A stretch of 64,000 nucleotides of DNA from Drosophila miranda. Lineage: Eukaryota; Arthropoda; Insecta; Diptera; Drosophilidae. A program made the translations under genes and the position numbers. Positions within the stretch are counted from its first letter, which is position 1. Each line of letters opens with the position of its first letter. Where the stretch lies: assembly GCF_003369915.1 (NCBI RefSeq), contig NC_046674.1, positions 2,046,001 to 2,110,000 on the forward strand, in the 5' to 3' direction. Below the pieces are notes generated by a model. That model saw nothing but the letters and a program-made list of their open reading frames with translations. It searched no databases and was not told the DNA's origin. This document shows, one piece after another, positions 12,205 to 23,622 of the stretch.

Positions 12205-14651
12205 ATAAGAAGGTGTCGTCATGGGGTCTTTCCATTGAGGGTACTCCTGCCCTGACTACAAGGAGTGACTGTGATATAGATTTTGATATGATTTAGGAAG
12301 AGAATCCACACAGAAGTTTTTACACTGAGAATTGCGACCGAAGTTCCGCTTCTTGAATCCTGAATCAGTTCTGATCAGATCTTTACTTCTTAAAGTTGAA
12401 GGATGCTGTCCAAATAATGCTCAAGAGCCCCATCTACCCGAAGTCTAGCAATTACCAGTGTATTCCACAAAAGTTCCTAAAACAAAACCCTTCCATAAGA
12501 GCACACAACATTCGTTGTGCAGCATCAGATCTCCAGCTCGTCTCCTAGCTCGTGTTACATTATCAATTAGCCTTGGTTACCCCTTGGTTACCGCGCTTGG
12601 CAAACACAAGCACACAAAGGAAAATGCAAGGGAAAATTAACCATTTTCCATTTGTTAGTCCAAACTCTTATGCCAGAGGGCCCCCGGGCCCTCGGGCCCC
12701 CGGGCCCCATCTCGCGCATCTGCCTCTCCGTCCGCTTTGAGCGAATTGGTTGGTATTTAAAGGAAAACGCTCTCTGGCCAAAGGTTGAGACTTGCCAGTC
12801 GTCAGAGTGGGGGAGTAATTGGGGAGCACAGGGCGGATGTGGAGTGTGGAGCTGTCTGCCTTTTTGGGTTACTGAGGCAATGGGCGGTCTATATAGTTTG
12901 CTGTTTTGGGCTCTTTTTCGCTGCAGTTGGAGCTGAAGCTGGAGCTGGAGCTGGAGCTGGAAAATGTTAAAAACCTCAGGAAAGTTATTAGCGTGAAAAT
13001 TGGCCAGCGATTGGGAAAAGCTGAAGCCCAAAAAAGGGGGAAAAATCACTGCAGTAACAAGCACATCGAAATCGAAATCGAAATCGAAATCGAGAGGCAG
13101 AGACAGAGACAGAGACAGACAGAAGGTGCATCCCATTCCGCAGAGGGGCACTGAGAGAAATTTATGGGGAGATGGATTGGAAACTAATGGCATCTCTAGG
13201 GACTATAGAGGAGTCAAAGAAGTGAAAGATAAGGGCTCCCCCACGTCAAGATTTCCCACAAATAAATCCATTGCCAGCCATAGTATTATTCCGAGCACCA
13301 TCCCCATTCCCAGACCATCAAATCTTTGCCCATAACCAATCTGCAAGCAACATTTGCAATGTTCCGACATTTGTCCATTAGCATAAACACCGCATTAACC
13401 CAAACAGAAAAGACAGGCAAACTTTAACCCTTTTAAAGAGATCTTCTCCAAGGAAGCCCCAACCCCCCATCTCCTCATCTCCTCATCTCCCCATCGCACA
13501 TGCAAAAGAGGCAGAAATGAAAGGTGGATTTATTTGAGCGTAACAGCAATGGAGGGGCACTACAATGGGGGGGGCTGCATTTATATTAGAAATTGAGGCA
13601 AGATCAAGATAGGCCATGAAGATGCAGCATGTGTACATCTGCATATGTAGATGCCACCAAATGAGGCTGGAACCGATGGATGATGAGACAAAAGAATCGA
13701 AAGACAGAGAAGGGTGCCACAGTGCCACAGTGCCACATACTGGTCGGGTCGGGTCGGCTCGGGTCGGGTCGGCCACATCGTGTGTGTCGTGATCCATGAT
13801 GATGAGGTGGCTGCCACGCTTTATTGTTTCTCTTGTTTTTCGGTGTGCTTTTCATGGTTTCGTACGCATGAGATTGACAGTTGGTTGTCACATACTCACC
13901 CCCACCCCGGTCCCCTCGCCCCCTTCGGCCCCCGCTTGCTGCAACTGTTGCAAGTGCACAGATTTTCAACACTCACTGATTCTTTTGTTGGTTTTTTTTT
14001 TGGGGTGTTGCATTTGCATTTTAGATTTTTCGTTGTGTGGCAATTGTTTCAAATTGTAATTTTGTGATTGTTTAGAGTTCATTTGGTTGGTGCTTGGGCA
14101 ATGTGCAACCCCAATCCAGTCCCACAAACAGCCCCACTCCCACTCGCACTCCCACTGAAGGTCGCCAGCGATGAGATAATTCCCACCACAGAATCATAAT
14201 ACCAATTCGGTATAGTACTTATGAATATTGTCCTCGTTTTTGGCCAGCAAATCGATGGCTACATTGCTGGCGAGGACTATCCAGCGTACGATGCAGTGCC
14301 CAAGGGTCTGGCCTTCAACTGCCAGGGACGCCAGCCTGGCTACTATGCGGACACAGAGACGCGTTGTCAGGTGAGGATTGTGCAGGAGGAAACTCATCGA
14401 AACTTGCAACTAAATTGTGTGTTACGGTTCTCTCGTAGGTCTGGCACTGGTGCCTCCATTCTGGCCATCAGTACTCCTTCCTCTGCCCCAATGGCACTGT
14501 CTTCAATCAGGCCGTTCGTGTGTGCGATTGGTGGTCGAATGTGAACTGCGCCAGCTCCGAGCAGCTCTACCAGAACAACGATGAACTCTACCGCATTCCA
14601 GAGCGCAAGCAGCAACAGCAGCAGCAGCAACAGCAGCAGAACGATGTATGA
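11231..14651 (+). CDS. CPAP1-type chitin-binding (CBM14) secreted protein, 3 exons
   Basis: Exons 11231-11464, 14248-14370 and 14439-14651 join in phase 0 and give 189 residues ending at a TGA. Residues 1-45 are Q-rich from a CAG repeat. A hydrophobic segment (about 55-73) can act as signal peptide or anchor; the in-frame ATG at 11411 (Met61) would give a more ordinary signal peptide. One peritrophin-A/CBM14 chitin-binding domain follows, with six cysteines at about 103, 118, 124, 135, 148 and 156. Such proteins bind chitin in cuticle or tracheal matrix. Intron 1 is 2.8 kb and rich in simple repeats. The intron after Cys118-Gln sits at the same codon position as in the relative at 31.4 kb, so the two look like diverged paralogues. 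The frame stays open for 254 codons after the stop (next entry). It may correspond to D. melanogaster CG13676 or CG13675, from memory only. Confidence 0.85.
11465..14247 (+). other. Intron 1 of first chitin-binding gene
   Basis: This intron runs from donor GTAAGT at 11465 to acceptor TTGGCCAG ending at 14247. It contains CAG/CAA tracts (about 11820-11920), a CT tract (about 12177-12202), a GC-rich palindromic patch near 12678-12710, hexanucleotide repeats near 13067-13120 and a GGTCG repeat near 13741-13775. Several 100-200-codon open frames here are low-complexity and I do not accept them as genes. Confidence 0.7.
12678..12710. repeat. GC-rich self-complementary patch
   Basis: GGGCCC and CCCGGG blocks alternate, so the strand can pair with itself in several registers. 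It lies inside the 2.8-kb intron and is the most GC-rich short stretch around it. Confidence 0.5.
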
Positions 14652-14788
14652 TATGAGGCCGATGATGAGTATAAGATTGGGACAGCAAATGGAACCAGAG
14701 AGCGGGGCGGCAGACAGCGGCAATTTCAGCAAGCACAATATAATATCAATAGCAATAGCAACAGCAACAGCAACAGCAACACTATCAA

Positions 14789-14824
<36 letters not shown>

Positions 14825-15416
14825 TAATAGAATCCTAGATAGCAGCGACTACAATAAAATGACCAAAAATAGTTTTAGAGGTAGCATGAGATACAGTACC
14901 AATCCTCAATCAACATACTCATCATCACAGCAGCAGAAGCAGCAGCAGCAGCAGAAGCAGCAGAAACAGCAGCAGAAAGAGAAGCACCATCAGCAACATA
15001 ATTCTAGTAAAGGTAATAGCGAAAGGAAATCAAAGCCTAGCAGTAGCAATAAGCAGAACAATAGGGGTAACCATAGTAGAGTAGAGAGCAACCAAACTAG
15101 ATCTAGGAATCGCACCACTAATCGCACACATCACAACAACAGCAGCGGCACCAGCAGCAGCAGCAGCAGCACCAGCGGCAACAGCAAGAATCAGAAAAAA
15201 AAGAACAACAGCAGCAACAATCAGAAAAAGAAGAACAACAGCGGCGGCAGCAGCAGTAGCAGCAGCAGTCCACGTGGCATGCAACGCTACAACACGAATC
15301 AGTTCGAAAACGATGCAGAGCTCAAGGACTACAAGAGCAAAATCAAGAACAAATACAACATCGACTATGATCATTCTTTAGATGAAGAATATGAAATAAT
15401 CGAAGCCATTGAATGA
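14652..15416 (+). CDS. In-frame 254-codon extension after the TGA of the chitin-binding gene
   Basis: The reading frame of exon 3 continues without a stop from 14652 to a TGA at 15414-15416. The stop passed is TGA at 14649-14651 (context GTA TGA TAT). The predicted extension starts acidic (YEADDEYKIG), then has N/S, S and Q/K-rich tracts, and ends in a non-repetitive acidic, aromatic tail (NKYNIDYDHSLDEEYEI). Decoded through the TGA the protein would have 444 residues. Two explanations fit: stop-codon readthrough, known for hundreds of fly genes, or removal of an 84-nt intron 14646-14729 (GTATGA donor, TTTCAG acceptor), which keeps phase but has weak sites. A recent nonsense mutation or sequence error is also possible. 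The stop-free length makes a non-coding tail unlikely. Confidence 0.55.
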
Positions 15417-15684
15417 ATTGATTTGGCCGGATACGCGTTGTTCTCATTGTTTAAAAACATTAAACGATAAAAGATAACCAAAATTGGCGCCAACTTTGTG
15501 ACCTCTTCTTTGGACTCTGTTCAAATGTTTCCCAAATCTTTTTTTTTTTGTACATACATACATACATACATATATAAAAATACATCCTTATCATTGTTAA
15601 ATACCAATCACATTTCATACTCATTTAAATTTGTAAAGAAAAACGTTTGCTTGTGATGTGAAACATTAAAGGAATCACACATGA

Positions 15685-15690
15685 AATAAA
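15685..15690 (+). terminator. Poly(A) signal AATAAA of first chitin-binding gene
   Basis: A canonical AATAAA lies 269 nt after the distal TGA. A weaker ATTAAA lies near 15459. Confidence 0.5.
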
Positions 15691-15753
15691 ATTTGAAAAA
15701 TGAATAACCGCCTCTGAAACGCCTAAATAGCGGCTTTAGAAGAATGAATTTAA

Positions 15754-15925
15754 GCAGTGCAACGAATAACTGTTACAAGCAGTTATGCATAGCAGCCAGC
15801 TATTGGTGGTGAGCAGTGCAAGCAGTCGATACATATTAGCCAGCTCTTGGTGGTGAGCACTGCAACGAAGCAGTGTTAGCAGTGGGTTCATATCAGCCAG
15901 CTCTTGGTGATATGTAGCTTGCTTA
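15754..15925. repeat. Diverged tandem repeat, units of about 44-57 nt
   Basis: Units beginning AGCCAGCTMTTGGTG start at 15794, 15838 and 15895, with a headless unit before them near 15754. The units share GCAGTGCAA blocks. They sit just past the poly(A) signal. Confidence 0.65.
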
Positions 15926-15929
15926 GCTA

Positions 15930-18900
15930 CTAGCTATTGTCAGCGAGCGACTAACGTCAGTTAAGCGCCAACGGAAAATAGATGCATTCAACGGAAAATT
16001 ATTTAGAAAACACTAACGTTTCTTCTGCTAATTAGATATGTTTATACTTGTTACCTTATTTAATGACACTTTCCCATTTACTAAACATTTCACAAAGCTT
16101 TTACATCTGCTTCATCTAATCTTTTCGAGGTGCTATATAGTCATCCCCCTCACACATTCACCTATCTAGCTGTGAACTTCTTGCTGTTCCGATCCAGTTC
16201 CAGTTCGCTTCATCGACAGACAATTTGAGAGAGAGCGAGAGATTTCTGAGAGCAGCTTTCCAGCTGTCAAAATCATTTGTTTGCACTCTCTTGGCCCGAT
16301 CGTGTTTTACAATTTATAATTTATTTGTACGGCGATAGAAAAATTAAATGCCTACGGAAGTGTGGATAAATAATGCGGTAATTATGGCAAACAGTGAAAC
16401 CGTCTTATCGGAAAGGTTTATTTTCTTTGGAGTTACGCACGAGAGTGGAAATATTGCCAAGTCAGCTGAAAATTGAGGCTGCGGCGAAGTGCACGAAAAA
16501 CTGGCCCAAATGGAAGGGGAAGGGGAATGGCTGTCGGAGCTCTCGAGTGGAATGGTCGCCCTTCACTGGCTCAAGCTCTGGCTTAATGGAAATATAGTAA
16601 GATCTGTGAAGGAAGGCAGCAATTATTAAGAAAATATTTTGTGGCATACTATGTGGATACCACAGCCAAGATAGCCTTCTCCAGTCAAGAACTTTGCAAC
16701 GAAACGCCACAAAGTTGTGGTAATGACTAGCCTAAAGAGAACTGTATCCAATCCCCACAAATACTTAAATACAGAAGTATTTAGCCCGAAACCAAACCAG
16801 TTACACTCCTCTCCCTCTCCCTCTCTGTCTCTCTAAAACCCCCGTGACATCCAGCTGCATAACCAAAATTCAAATTCAAATTAGGAGGAAATACTCGGAG
16901 TAGAGCTGAAGAAGTAGTTCAAGTTTTGTATGCCAACACCTGAGACATGCCATTTCCGCATCAAATACAAAACATATCGGTAATTATATACCACATATAC
17001 TTGTATACCCGTCGCCATCGTACACCTACGCAATGCCACTCGTTCGTGCATAAGAAATAAGCCTCCAACTGTGATGCGGAAATATCATCGGAGCCACAGC
17101 CCGGCCCGGAACGGTCTTTAGGCAAATGAACGGAGAAACAAAATCAAAGCAAACGAATAAACAAAAGCAGAAAAAAATCCTAATTAAAAGTCAATTCCAA
17201 TTTCAGTCATTAACCGAAAGCCGAACAAAATTTGACACAATTTTGTGTACCATTTTGTGGCCCAAAGACACCTCTCCTCTTCTCTCCTCTATCCCCGCAG
17301 CACTCCTACCTGAAGCCTCAGGCAAATGTTATATTTTCTTGACCATTCACCGGTGGTGGTGGTATTGGTGGTGTTGGTCACCCACATTCGGTTTTGTTTC
17401 CCTACGCCACGTTTTTTAATGGCTAAGACAACCACAAGACAATAATAATGGCTGCAACGAACTGGTAACTGGAGTCGAGTTAACACCATTTCCATTATGT
17501 AAGAGCCTTCTCTTGAACAATATTTTTGTTTTATTTCGTTTCGTCTCTTTGTTACCGCTGGTCTGGTGGGAAGTGTCCACTAATTAATATGCAACTAAAT
17601 AATTTACAATGTGACGCGAATTTTATGCAAAATATCCTAACGAAATATGATCCACACAGAAAGAGAGATAGAGAGAGATATATACTAGAGGGGGACATGG
17701 AAAGAGAGAAGGGAGAAACAAAATACAAATTATTTCATTAACTTAACTTGAAAATGTTGAAATTGTCTTCAACAAATTGCGAAAATTCAATTTATGAACA
17801 AGATAGGCATTTTAAGGTGGCATAAAGAATTTTGAATACTCTAGAAAGTACGGAAAGGGAATCAGAAAAGGAAAAACTTGACGCATATGATGTCTGATCC
17901 ATAGATCATTCATACAATCTCTAAAAATTGTCATCCGCTATGAGAATTTTCCAGGTAATAGCCGGTAACGGCTTTGATCTATCATTTTCGCAGAAGAGTA
18001 ACCAAAAGTAGGCACTACCCCATAGCCAAGAAGAAGAGTAACAATATCGGCAAAATGTCAGAAGGTCTTTCAAGGTATCTGGTCTCGAAAAACCGGTAGA
18101 TCCACGCACACACAATCCCAGCGGTCAGCGGACACCAGAGCGGACATCTTGTGATCATCATCATCACTCTACGAGTACGTACGGGTCCGCGTACGAGTGT
18201 GTGTGGAGGCTTCTGCTTCTACGAAATCTTCTTAAAGTCTTGCCTTTGCCTGTCCAGCAGTCACATTGAAACTTGTCCATCCATTATCTCCATTTCGCTT
18301 TGGGTCTCGAGTAGCGGGTCCCTGAGTTTTCCGATTTTATGCGACAATTCAACTTCAGCATTTACAAAAGTTTTGCATTCGACCGATGGCCAGGCCAGGC
18401 CAGGAAGAGACGCACTGGCACTGGCACTGCCACTGCCACTCGCACTCCTCCTCCTCCTTGATCACCAGTGAACGGACGAAGGCAATCCACTTTGTATATA
18501 ATTTTTGCAACTGGTTTTTGTATCTTTTTTCTGTTTGCAATGCAACTTGGGGTTTTTTGTGTGTCGTTCGCATGCGTTTTTTGAAATTAATGTAAAACAT
18601 TTCGTTATGGTTTGTTTTCCCTCTAAAAGACTACTCCTCGGGTTTCGAGCAGCCTGTCCATCGGTGAAGTTGAAGTTGATTTGTGTGCTTAGTATAATTG
18701 CTGCGATTATCGAAGAGGATTGCTGAAGAGGAGTCGAGTCGTCTCTGCCTCTCATCTCATCTCATCTCATCTGCGGTCTTCAGAGTCTGGTCTCTGGTCT
18801 CCGGTTGTCTTGTCTCGTTTGGGGTAAGGTTAAGTCGCTTTTCGTTAAGCGATTGTCAAGTGTATTCAAATCCAAAAAGATGCACACTCTTTTTGGCCAG

Positions 18901-20170
18901 TTTTGACTGGGGTTTGTCTCTTCAATTCGTCAGTTGCTGACAGGAGGGGCAGTGGCGTCGCGTGGTCCGAAAGGGGGTAAAACGTAAAGTCTCTGGTTCA
19001 GGTTGAAGGTGGAATAAAGAGATAGTTCAATATCAGGGTTGATTGATCTTTGATTGATTGATTGACGTTTAATTTGAATCGTTTTGGATCAGAGTTCAAT
19101 AGTTAGAGGTTAAAATTTGGGTTTTATTTAAGGAGTTTATTGTGGGACTTGAGAGGTCAATGATACGTTGAGTATTGTATGGAAATATACGTACATTTGA
19201 TGATTTAAGAGAGTAAGTATACAGAAAAACATTCCAAAATACACACCGATATCATTTCTAGGCATGAAGGATTCTCTAATCAATAGATTACCCATCCATA
19301 GAACTCCCTTTCACAGAGCTCCGATCTATAAATCACCCATCCCCATCCTCTCCATAGATCTCCTACCCATAGATCACCTTTAAAGTATTAAGACCTTCTC
19401 TTCGCTCCTCTCTTTCGAGTCATTACCCAATCTCCATTTGATTCAAGGTTTCCCCCATCCAAAAAATTGGATCTTCTTGCGCCCCCGAACATATACATAT
19501 TTCTCTCGATTAGCATATAGTCAATTTAATCAAACAACCATTTTCTATGCTAATCAAGCAATTTGACCTGCCTCAAACCCGCGCACACACTATATTTCCA
19601 TATAGTATACTCCATCGTTGGACAAATCTGCCATTTACTATTTACTATTCACCATTTACCATTTTGTGGTCACACCTTTTGCTCCAGTTTTCGGGCCATT
19701 TTTCGCAATCCAATTTGTTTACTCTGCTTGGGATCATCTTCGTTCGTTCGATTCAAATTAATTTTCAATCAAATTAAGGCGAAATTTGTTTTGTTTTACT
19801 TCTACAGGGAGCCCCGAAGATAAAGCGATTTTCAAAAGAGAAAGAAGAGAAAGAAAGGAAATCAATGCGCGATGCTCTACACAAATTAACATAATTAAGG
19901 TGCCTCAATGCTCAATGAAAGACGAACCTCAATCAACACCGCTATCGAATGCAAATGAGCCCGAGACCAAATACCAAATACCATCCATGGAGGCGACATC
20001 ACTCAACGAGCCGAAAGCCAAATGTGCAGCATCACATCACAGCAGCAGCAAAACTTAAAGCCAACAATTGCATAATATTGTATGCCCGTGAAGACAGCAG
20101 AAAGGAGAGGTTGAGGGTAGCAGACACCGGAGGAAGCGTTATATAGAGAGGCATTATATAGACGACCTCA
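15930..20170. other. Non-coding spacer between first chitin-binding gene and small membrane-protein gene
   Basis: I see no supported gene. A GAGA cluster (about 16228-16255) could mark a promoter. A possible splice acceptor (TACTTCTACAG) ends at 19807 and could begin a leader exon of the gene at 20.26 kb. Simple repeats include GGT (about 17352-17372) and CATCT (about 18750-18772). Confidence 0.5.
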
Positions 20171-20221
20171 TTTACCCATAATCGCAATCGGTTGATCAAA
20201 GATTCAGAGAGTCAGAGAGTC

Positions 20222-20250
20222 AAAAAGAGAGAGAGAGAGAGAGAGAGATA
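20222..20250. repeat. (GA)n microsatellite in 5' leader
   Basis: An almost pure GA run lies 13 nt upstream of the ATG of the 87-codon gene. It is probably transcribed as part of the leader. Confidence 0.7.
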
Positions 20251-20262
20251 CAAACAAACATT

Positions 20263-20526
20263 ATGGATCTATGGGTAATACTACATCAGGTGTGCCTCCA
20301 TGTGCTGGACGTCTTCAAGATCTACTTAAAGTTTGCATTCCTCACGCTGATCGTCTATCTGGTGGCCGAGTGGTATATCATACGCTATGGCGCCGAACTG
20401 GAGGCCCAACTGGATGCCCATCTGGTGGAGGGCGCCGAGCTGCCGGAGGACACCGCCGAGCGGGCCGCCTCGAACAGCACTCTCGGCAAGGTGTTTCGAT
20501 TTGTGGTGAACTTTTTCATCCTATAA
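20263..20526 (+). CDS. Small single-pass membrane protein, 87 residues
   Basis: This is a one-exon frame with ATG in context AACATTATGG and stop TAA. The protein has a short amphipathic start, a strongly hydrophobic segment at about 20-42 (FAFLTLIVYLVAEWYIIRYG) that fits one membrane helix, then an acidic, Ala-rich region and a hydrophobic C-terminus (VFRFVVNFFIL). I do not recognise the family. Its regular composition, single clean frame, leader-like upstream sequence and poly(A) signal 260 nt downstream separate it from the chance open frames nearby. It lies between two chitin-binding genes on the same strand but shows no sequence link to them. Confidence 0.65.
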   Translation: MDLWVILHQVCLHVLDVFKIYLKFAFLTLIVYLVAEWYIIRYGAELEAQLDAHLVEGAELPEDTAERAASNSTLGKVFRFVVNFFIL

Positions 20527-20747
20527 ACAGGTGATGGTGATGGTGATGGATCGACTGAATCGAACCGAACCGAACCCAGTAGCCAACAATCCACTGAAAC
20601 CAAGGTCAATCACGAAGTGGAATCGGTTTTCTGTCTTTCGCGGAATTGTAATTCGATTCAGCGTTCAGCAGGCAGCAGGCAACATCTCAAGGCTCCGCCC
20701 CGTTAAGAGAATGTAAAAAACTTATGATACAATCGAACCAGTTGCAT

Positions 20748-20748
<1 letters not shown>

Positions 20749-20781
<33 letters not shown>

Positions 20782-20782
20782 A
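20749..20782. repeat. (AAC)n microsatellite in 3' UTR
   Basis: At least ten AAC units lie directly before the poly(A) signal of the small membrane-protein gene. Confidence 0.75.
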
Positions 20783-20785
20783 AAC

Positions 20786-20791
20786 AATAAA
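20786..20791 (+). terminator. Poly(A) signal AATAAA of small membrane-protein gene
   Basis: A canonical hexamer lies 260 nt after the stop codon, in an AATAAAACAATAAC context. Confidence 0.5.
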
Positions 20792-20857
20792 ACAATAACA
20801 ATAAGGAGCTGTAAGAAACAAGTTGAACTGCTTTTTACTGGGGACTGTGGTTACAAA

Positions 20858-20892
20858 GGGGTTGGGGTTGGGGGCTGAGGCTGGGACTGGGG
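20858..20892 (+). repeat. G-rich tract, G-quadruplex-capable
   Basis: GGGG runs separated by TT are followed by further GGG/GGGG runs. It starts about 70 nt after the poly(A) signal of the small membrane-protein gene. Confidence 0.5.
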
Positions 20893-21506
20893 TGGAGGGT
20901 TCCTTGATATAATTACAACAAAATTTACATTGCATTTGGATTTCTTTTGGTCAACAGAATTACAGACTAACAATGACTCAAAACAGATTTTAGGGTGAGG
21001 CTGGCACGAATTTGGGCCAATTGTTGAAAGAACCGAAAACAAAAGAACAGTCACCACGGGACCGCCAGAAATTCAAAAAAAAAAACAGAGTATTTGTGCA
21101 CTTAATTTAAATGCAAAATAAACTGAAATTTTGTACTTTTTTGGAGCGTACTTTGGGTTCTTTGTGAGCAACATTCATCAGAGCTGGAGATCCTTTGTTG
21201 AATTTGAAATGTTCAAAAGGTAGAAGACCCACGGAGTACTTGGGGTTGAGCACTGAGTGCTACCGCAAACGGTACTCTTATAAGACCCATAAAATTGATA
21301 TAAATAACAATTGGATTATCTGATCTTGTGGAGATGTGGCTTGGGCATGCCTTATCTGCCAGTACCTCTACTTAGGAGTAAAGGACAGGACAGAGAGCGC
21401 CATTGCCTTAAAGAGTAAAGGCTTTTTCTCCATCTTCGCCAAGCCCTCAGCTGTGCACGGAATATAAAGGGGCCGATGGTCTGAACAGCTTATTCTTCGA
21501 CGGGGT

Positions 21507-21826
21507 TTAACGCTTTTGAATGTCCTCAATCATGGCCTGTATCTTCTGAGCCTCGTCCTCAGCGGTCTCTGAGACAAAGAAACGAGCCACCATTCTCCAC
21601 CGAACTCTACTCAGTGAGGTTGTGCTCTACTGTCTTCCAAACTTCGCGCTGCAAAAAAAGACCATTACATGTATGAGATACTGAGGATATCTAAGTGGAT
21701 CTCGCATTAAGGGACCCAGCTCAAGGCATGGTCGACAACCTCTTGCAAGGTGGCACTTTTATTGGGGCTCTGAAGGGCTGGAGCCAACAGTTGACCAGTT
21801 TGATTGACTTTAGGAGCACGATTCAT
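21507..21826 (-). pseudogene. Broken reading frame of an unidentified small protein
   Basis: On the minus strand an ATG at 21826 opens a frame of about 36 good codons (start MNRAPKVNQTGQLLAPALQS). A one-base shift leads into a second coding-like block (GPLMRDPLRYPQYLIHVM). After a pyrimidine tract and TTTGCAG, a third block (REVWKTVEHNLTE) follows. After another shift a fourth block (MVARFFVSETAEDEAQKIQA) ends in KR and TAA at 21507-21509. The blocks have balanced amino-acid use and lie in one order and strand, as expected for a decayed gene of about 100 residues. An acceptor-like TTTTTTTGCAG before the third block suggests a once intron-bearing gene, not a retrocopy. The parent is unknown to me. 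Confidence 0.5.
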
Positions 21827-23003
21827 GTTAAATTTCAGAGAAATTAGAGAGAAAAAAAATGTTTTTTTTTAAAGGTATGTATTGAAGAGCAAACCCCATG
21901 AAAATCGGAGAACTAAGCAATGAACTGACGACAATGGATGCTTGAGATATGAAAGGCTCTTGTGGTGTTCCATTTTTGTCGGAATACTTTGATTTGGGGG
22001 ACAACTGAAAGAACTAAAGTCTCAAAAGAGTATCATACCAACCAGCTGAATATTTAAAGAACAAATTTAAAACCTGAAGAAACACTAAAAATGTTAGAAA
22101 ACTTTAACTGTGGCGCTATGTATTTTCTAGTATACACATTGTATCGAATAAAGAATGAAGAGTCCTAAAGAGTCATAAAATTCTCTTAACAACCCATCAA
22201 CTGTTCCGTGAGTGATCACGGCTGTTGAGGTAGTTATATCGCAAATTTTGTTTATGAGTGGCCCCCAATACAATACCTAATTTTTGTCTCGTCCAAAATA
22301 CAAAAACACTGTCGCACAGTGTTATTATTTGACTGCACATTTTACGGCATCAGGAGACGACAGAAGAGCTTACATTAAAGGCTTTTCTTAAATGAAGATT
22401 TCAATTATCGTTTAAAAATGTGCAAATCGGAATCCCAAATCTTTAGCTTCTCCCAGAGCTCCAGGCTCCACCATTTCTTCGTAAAAGTTCCATTAGCCAA
22501 CACATAAAATCTCCACAGACCAGAGCTAATCCGACTACCATTTGAGGCAAGTATTATAATAAAAATTACCCCAAAAATTACTTTTTTATCAGGGGACTAT
22601 CTAAAGCAGCGAAACATTAGTGGAACGATCGATCTGTAATGGTGCAGAGGAGGTAGTAGTAGGTTGTTGAAATGCTGGTTGGTTGCATGGTTTGATGGTT
22701 TTTTTTTTTGTCGACCAGTTAAGTTAAGTTAAGTTACAACACGTTGACGCTGACGCTGACGTTGTCGCCGCCGCCGTCGCCGTCGCAGTCACCGTCGCAG
22801 ACGCAGACGCAGTGGTAGTGTGTGCTACCTGCAACTGCCACTGCCACTAATGTGGAATACCGGTTCAACAAACCGTTCAGCAACAAGCAACAAGCGACAG
22901 CCGACGAGCGGCGACCCACACACACAGTGCTCCCATTCTCATACAGATATGGGGAGAGACCAGATACAGTGTATAGAGGAGTGGAGTAGGGAGTACGGAG
23001 CAT

Positions 23004-23028
23004 GGGGTGTGGGGTATGGGGTATGGGG
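23004..23028 (+). repeat. Four GGGG runs with 3-nt loops (G-quadruplex motif)
   Basis: GGGG runs start at 23004, 23011, 23018 and 23025, separated by TGT, TAT and TAT. This fits the strict G4N3 quadruplex pattern and forms a 7-nt tandem repeat. Confidence 0.8.
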
Positions 23029-23622
23029 TATCTGTGTAAGTGGAATGGATGAACGTGTAACTAGATCGGAGGCACACGCCGCAGCGGGCAGCACTCGACA
23101 ATTCCATTCCGCATGCTACAGATACTCGTACGAGAAGCGGTTTTGGGTCTGTTCCAATTTGAATACCAAACAAAAAAAACAGTCACCGACTTGAGTTCAA
23201 TCCGCTTGAGTAGAGTTTGCTTTTGGAATTGAGTTTAGTTTTCCCAAATTCAACTTTCACACACGGAACGAAACGCAGATACAGATGCAGATGCAGTACA
23301 GTGCAGTGGCAGTGCAGTGCACTGCAGTACTTTGTGACGCAATGGAGAGACAGAGGCGGAGATACATACATATATGCCATAATCCCCCCCCATCGACTGA
23401 TTGATTCCCCGAGCGAACAGAGTCTCGTTAATGCTTAGCATTATTTTGCATTCGTATCGAAATCCAAACTGCACTCCAAATGGCCTACGGCTGCGTCTGC
23501 TCGTCCAACATTTAATTGCTAAACGAAGCGAGCCACTCGAGCGGACCACGGACCGCGGACCATGCGGCGTATGCGCAATAATTCATGAGCCGTTTAAATT
23601 ATTTTTGGTTTATTTTCGGTCT

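Noticed and set aside
11752..12222. 156-codon minus-strand open frame rich in Leu and Cys
   Set aside because: It is the reverse complement of CAA/CAG and GA repeats in an intron; composition is not protein-like.
12588..13193. 201-codon minus-strand open frame
   Set aside because: Built from repeats (alternating SL, DF and QL tracts), lies inside the intron of the first chitin-binding gene and overlaps open frames on the other strand.
19786..20058. 90-codon frame before the small membrane-protein gene
   Set aside because: Hydrophilic, no motif, contains an acceptor-like site; more likely leader sequence than protein.
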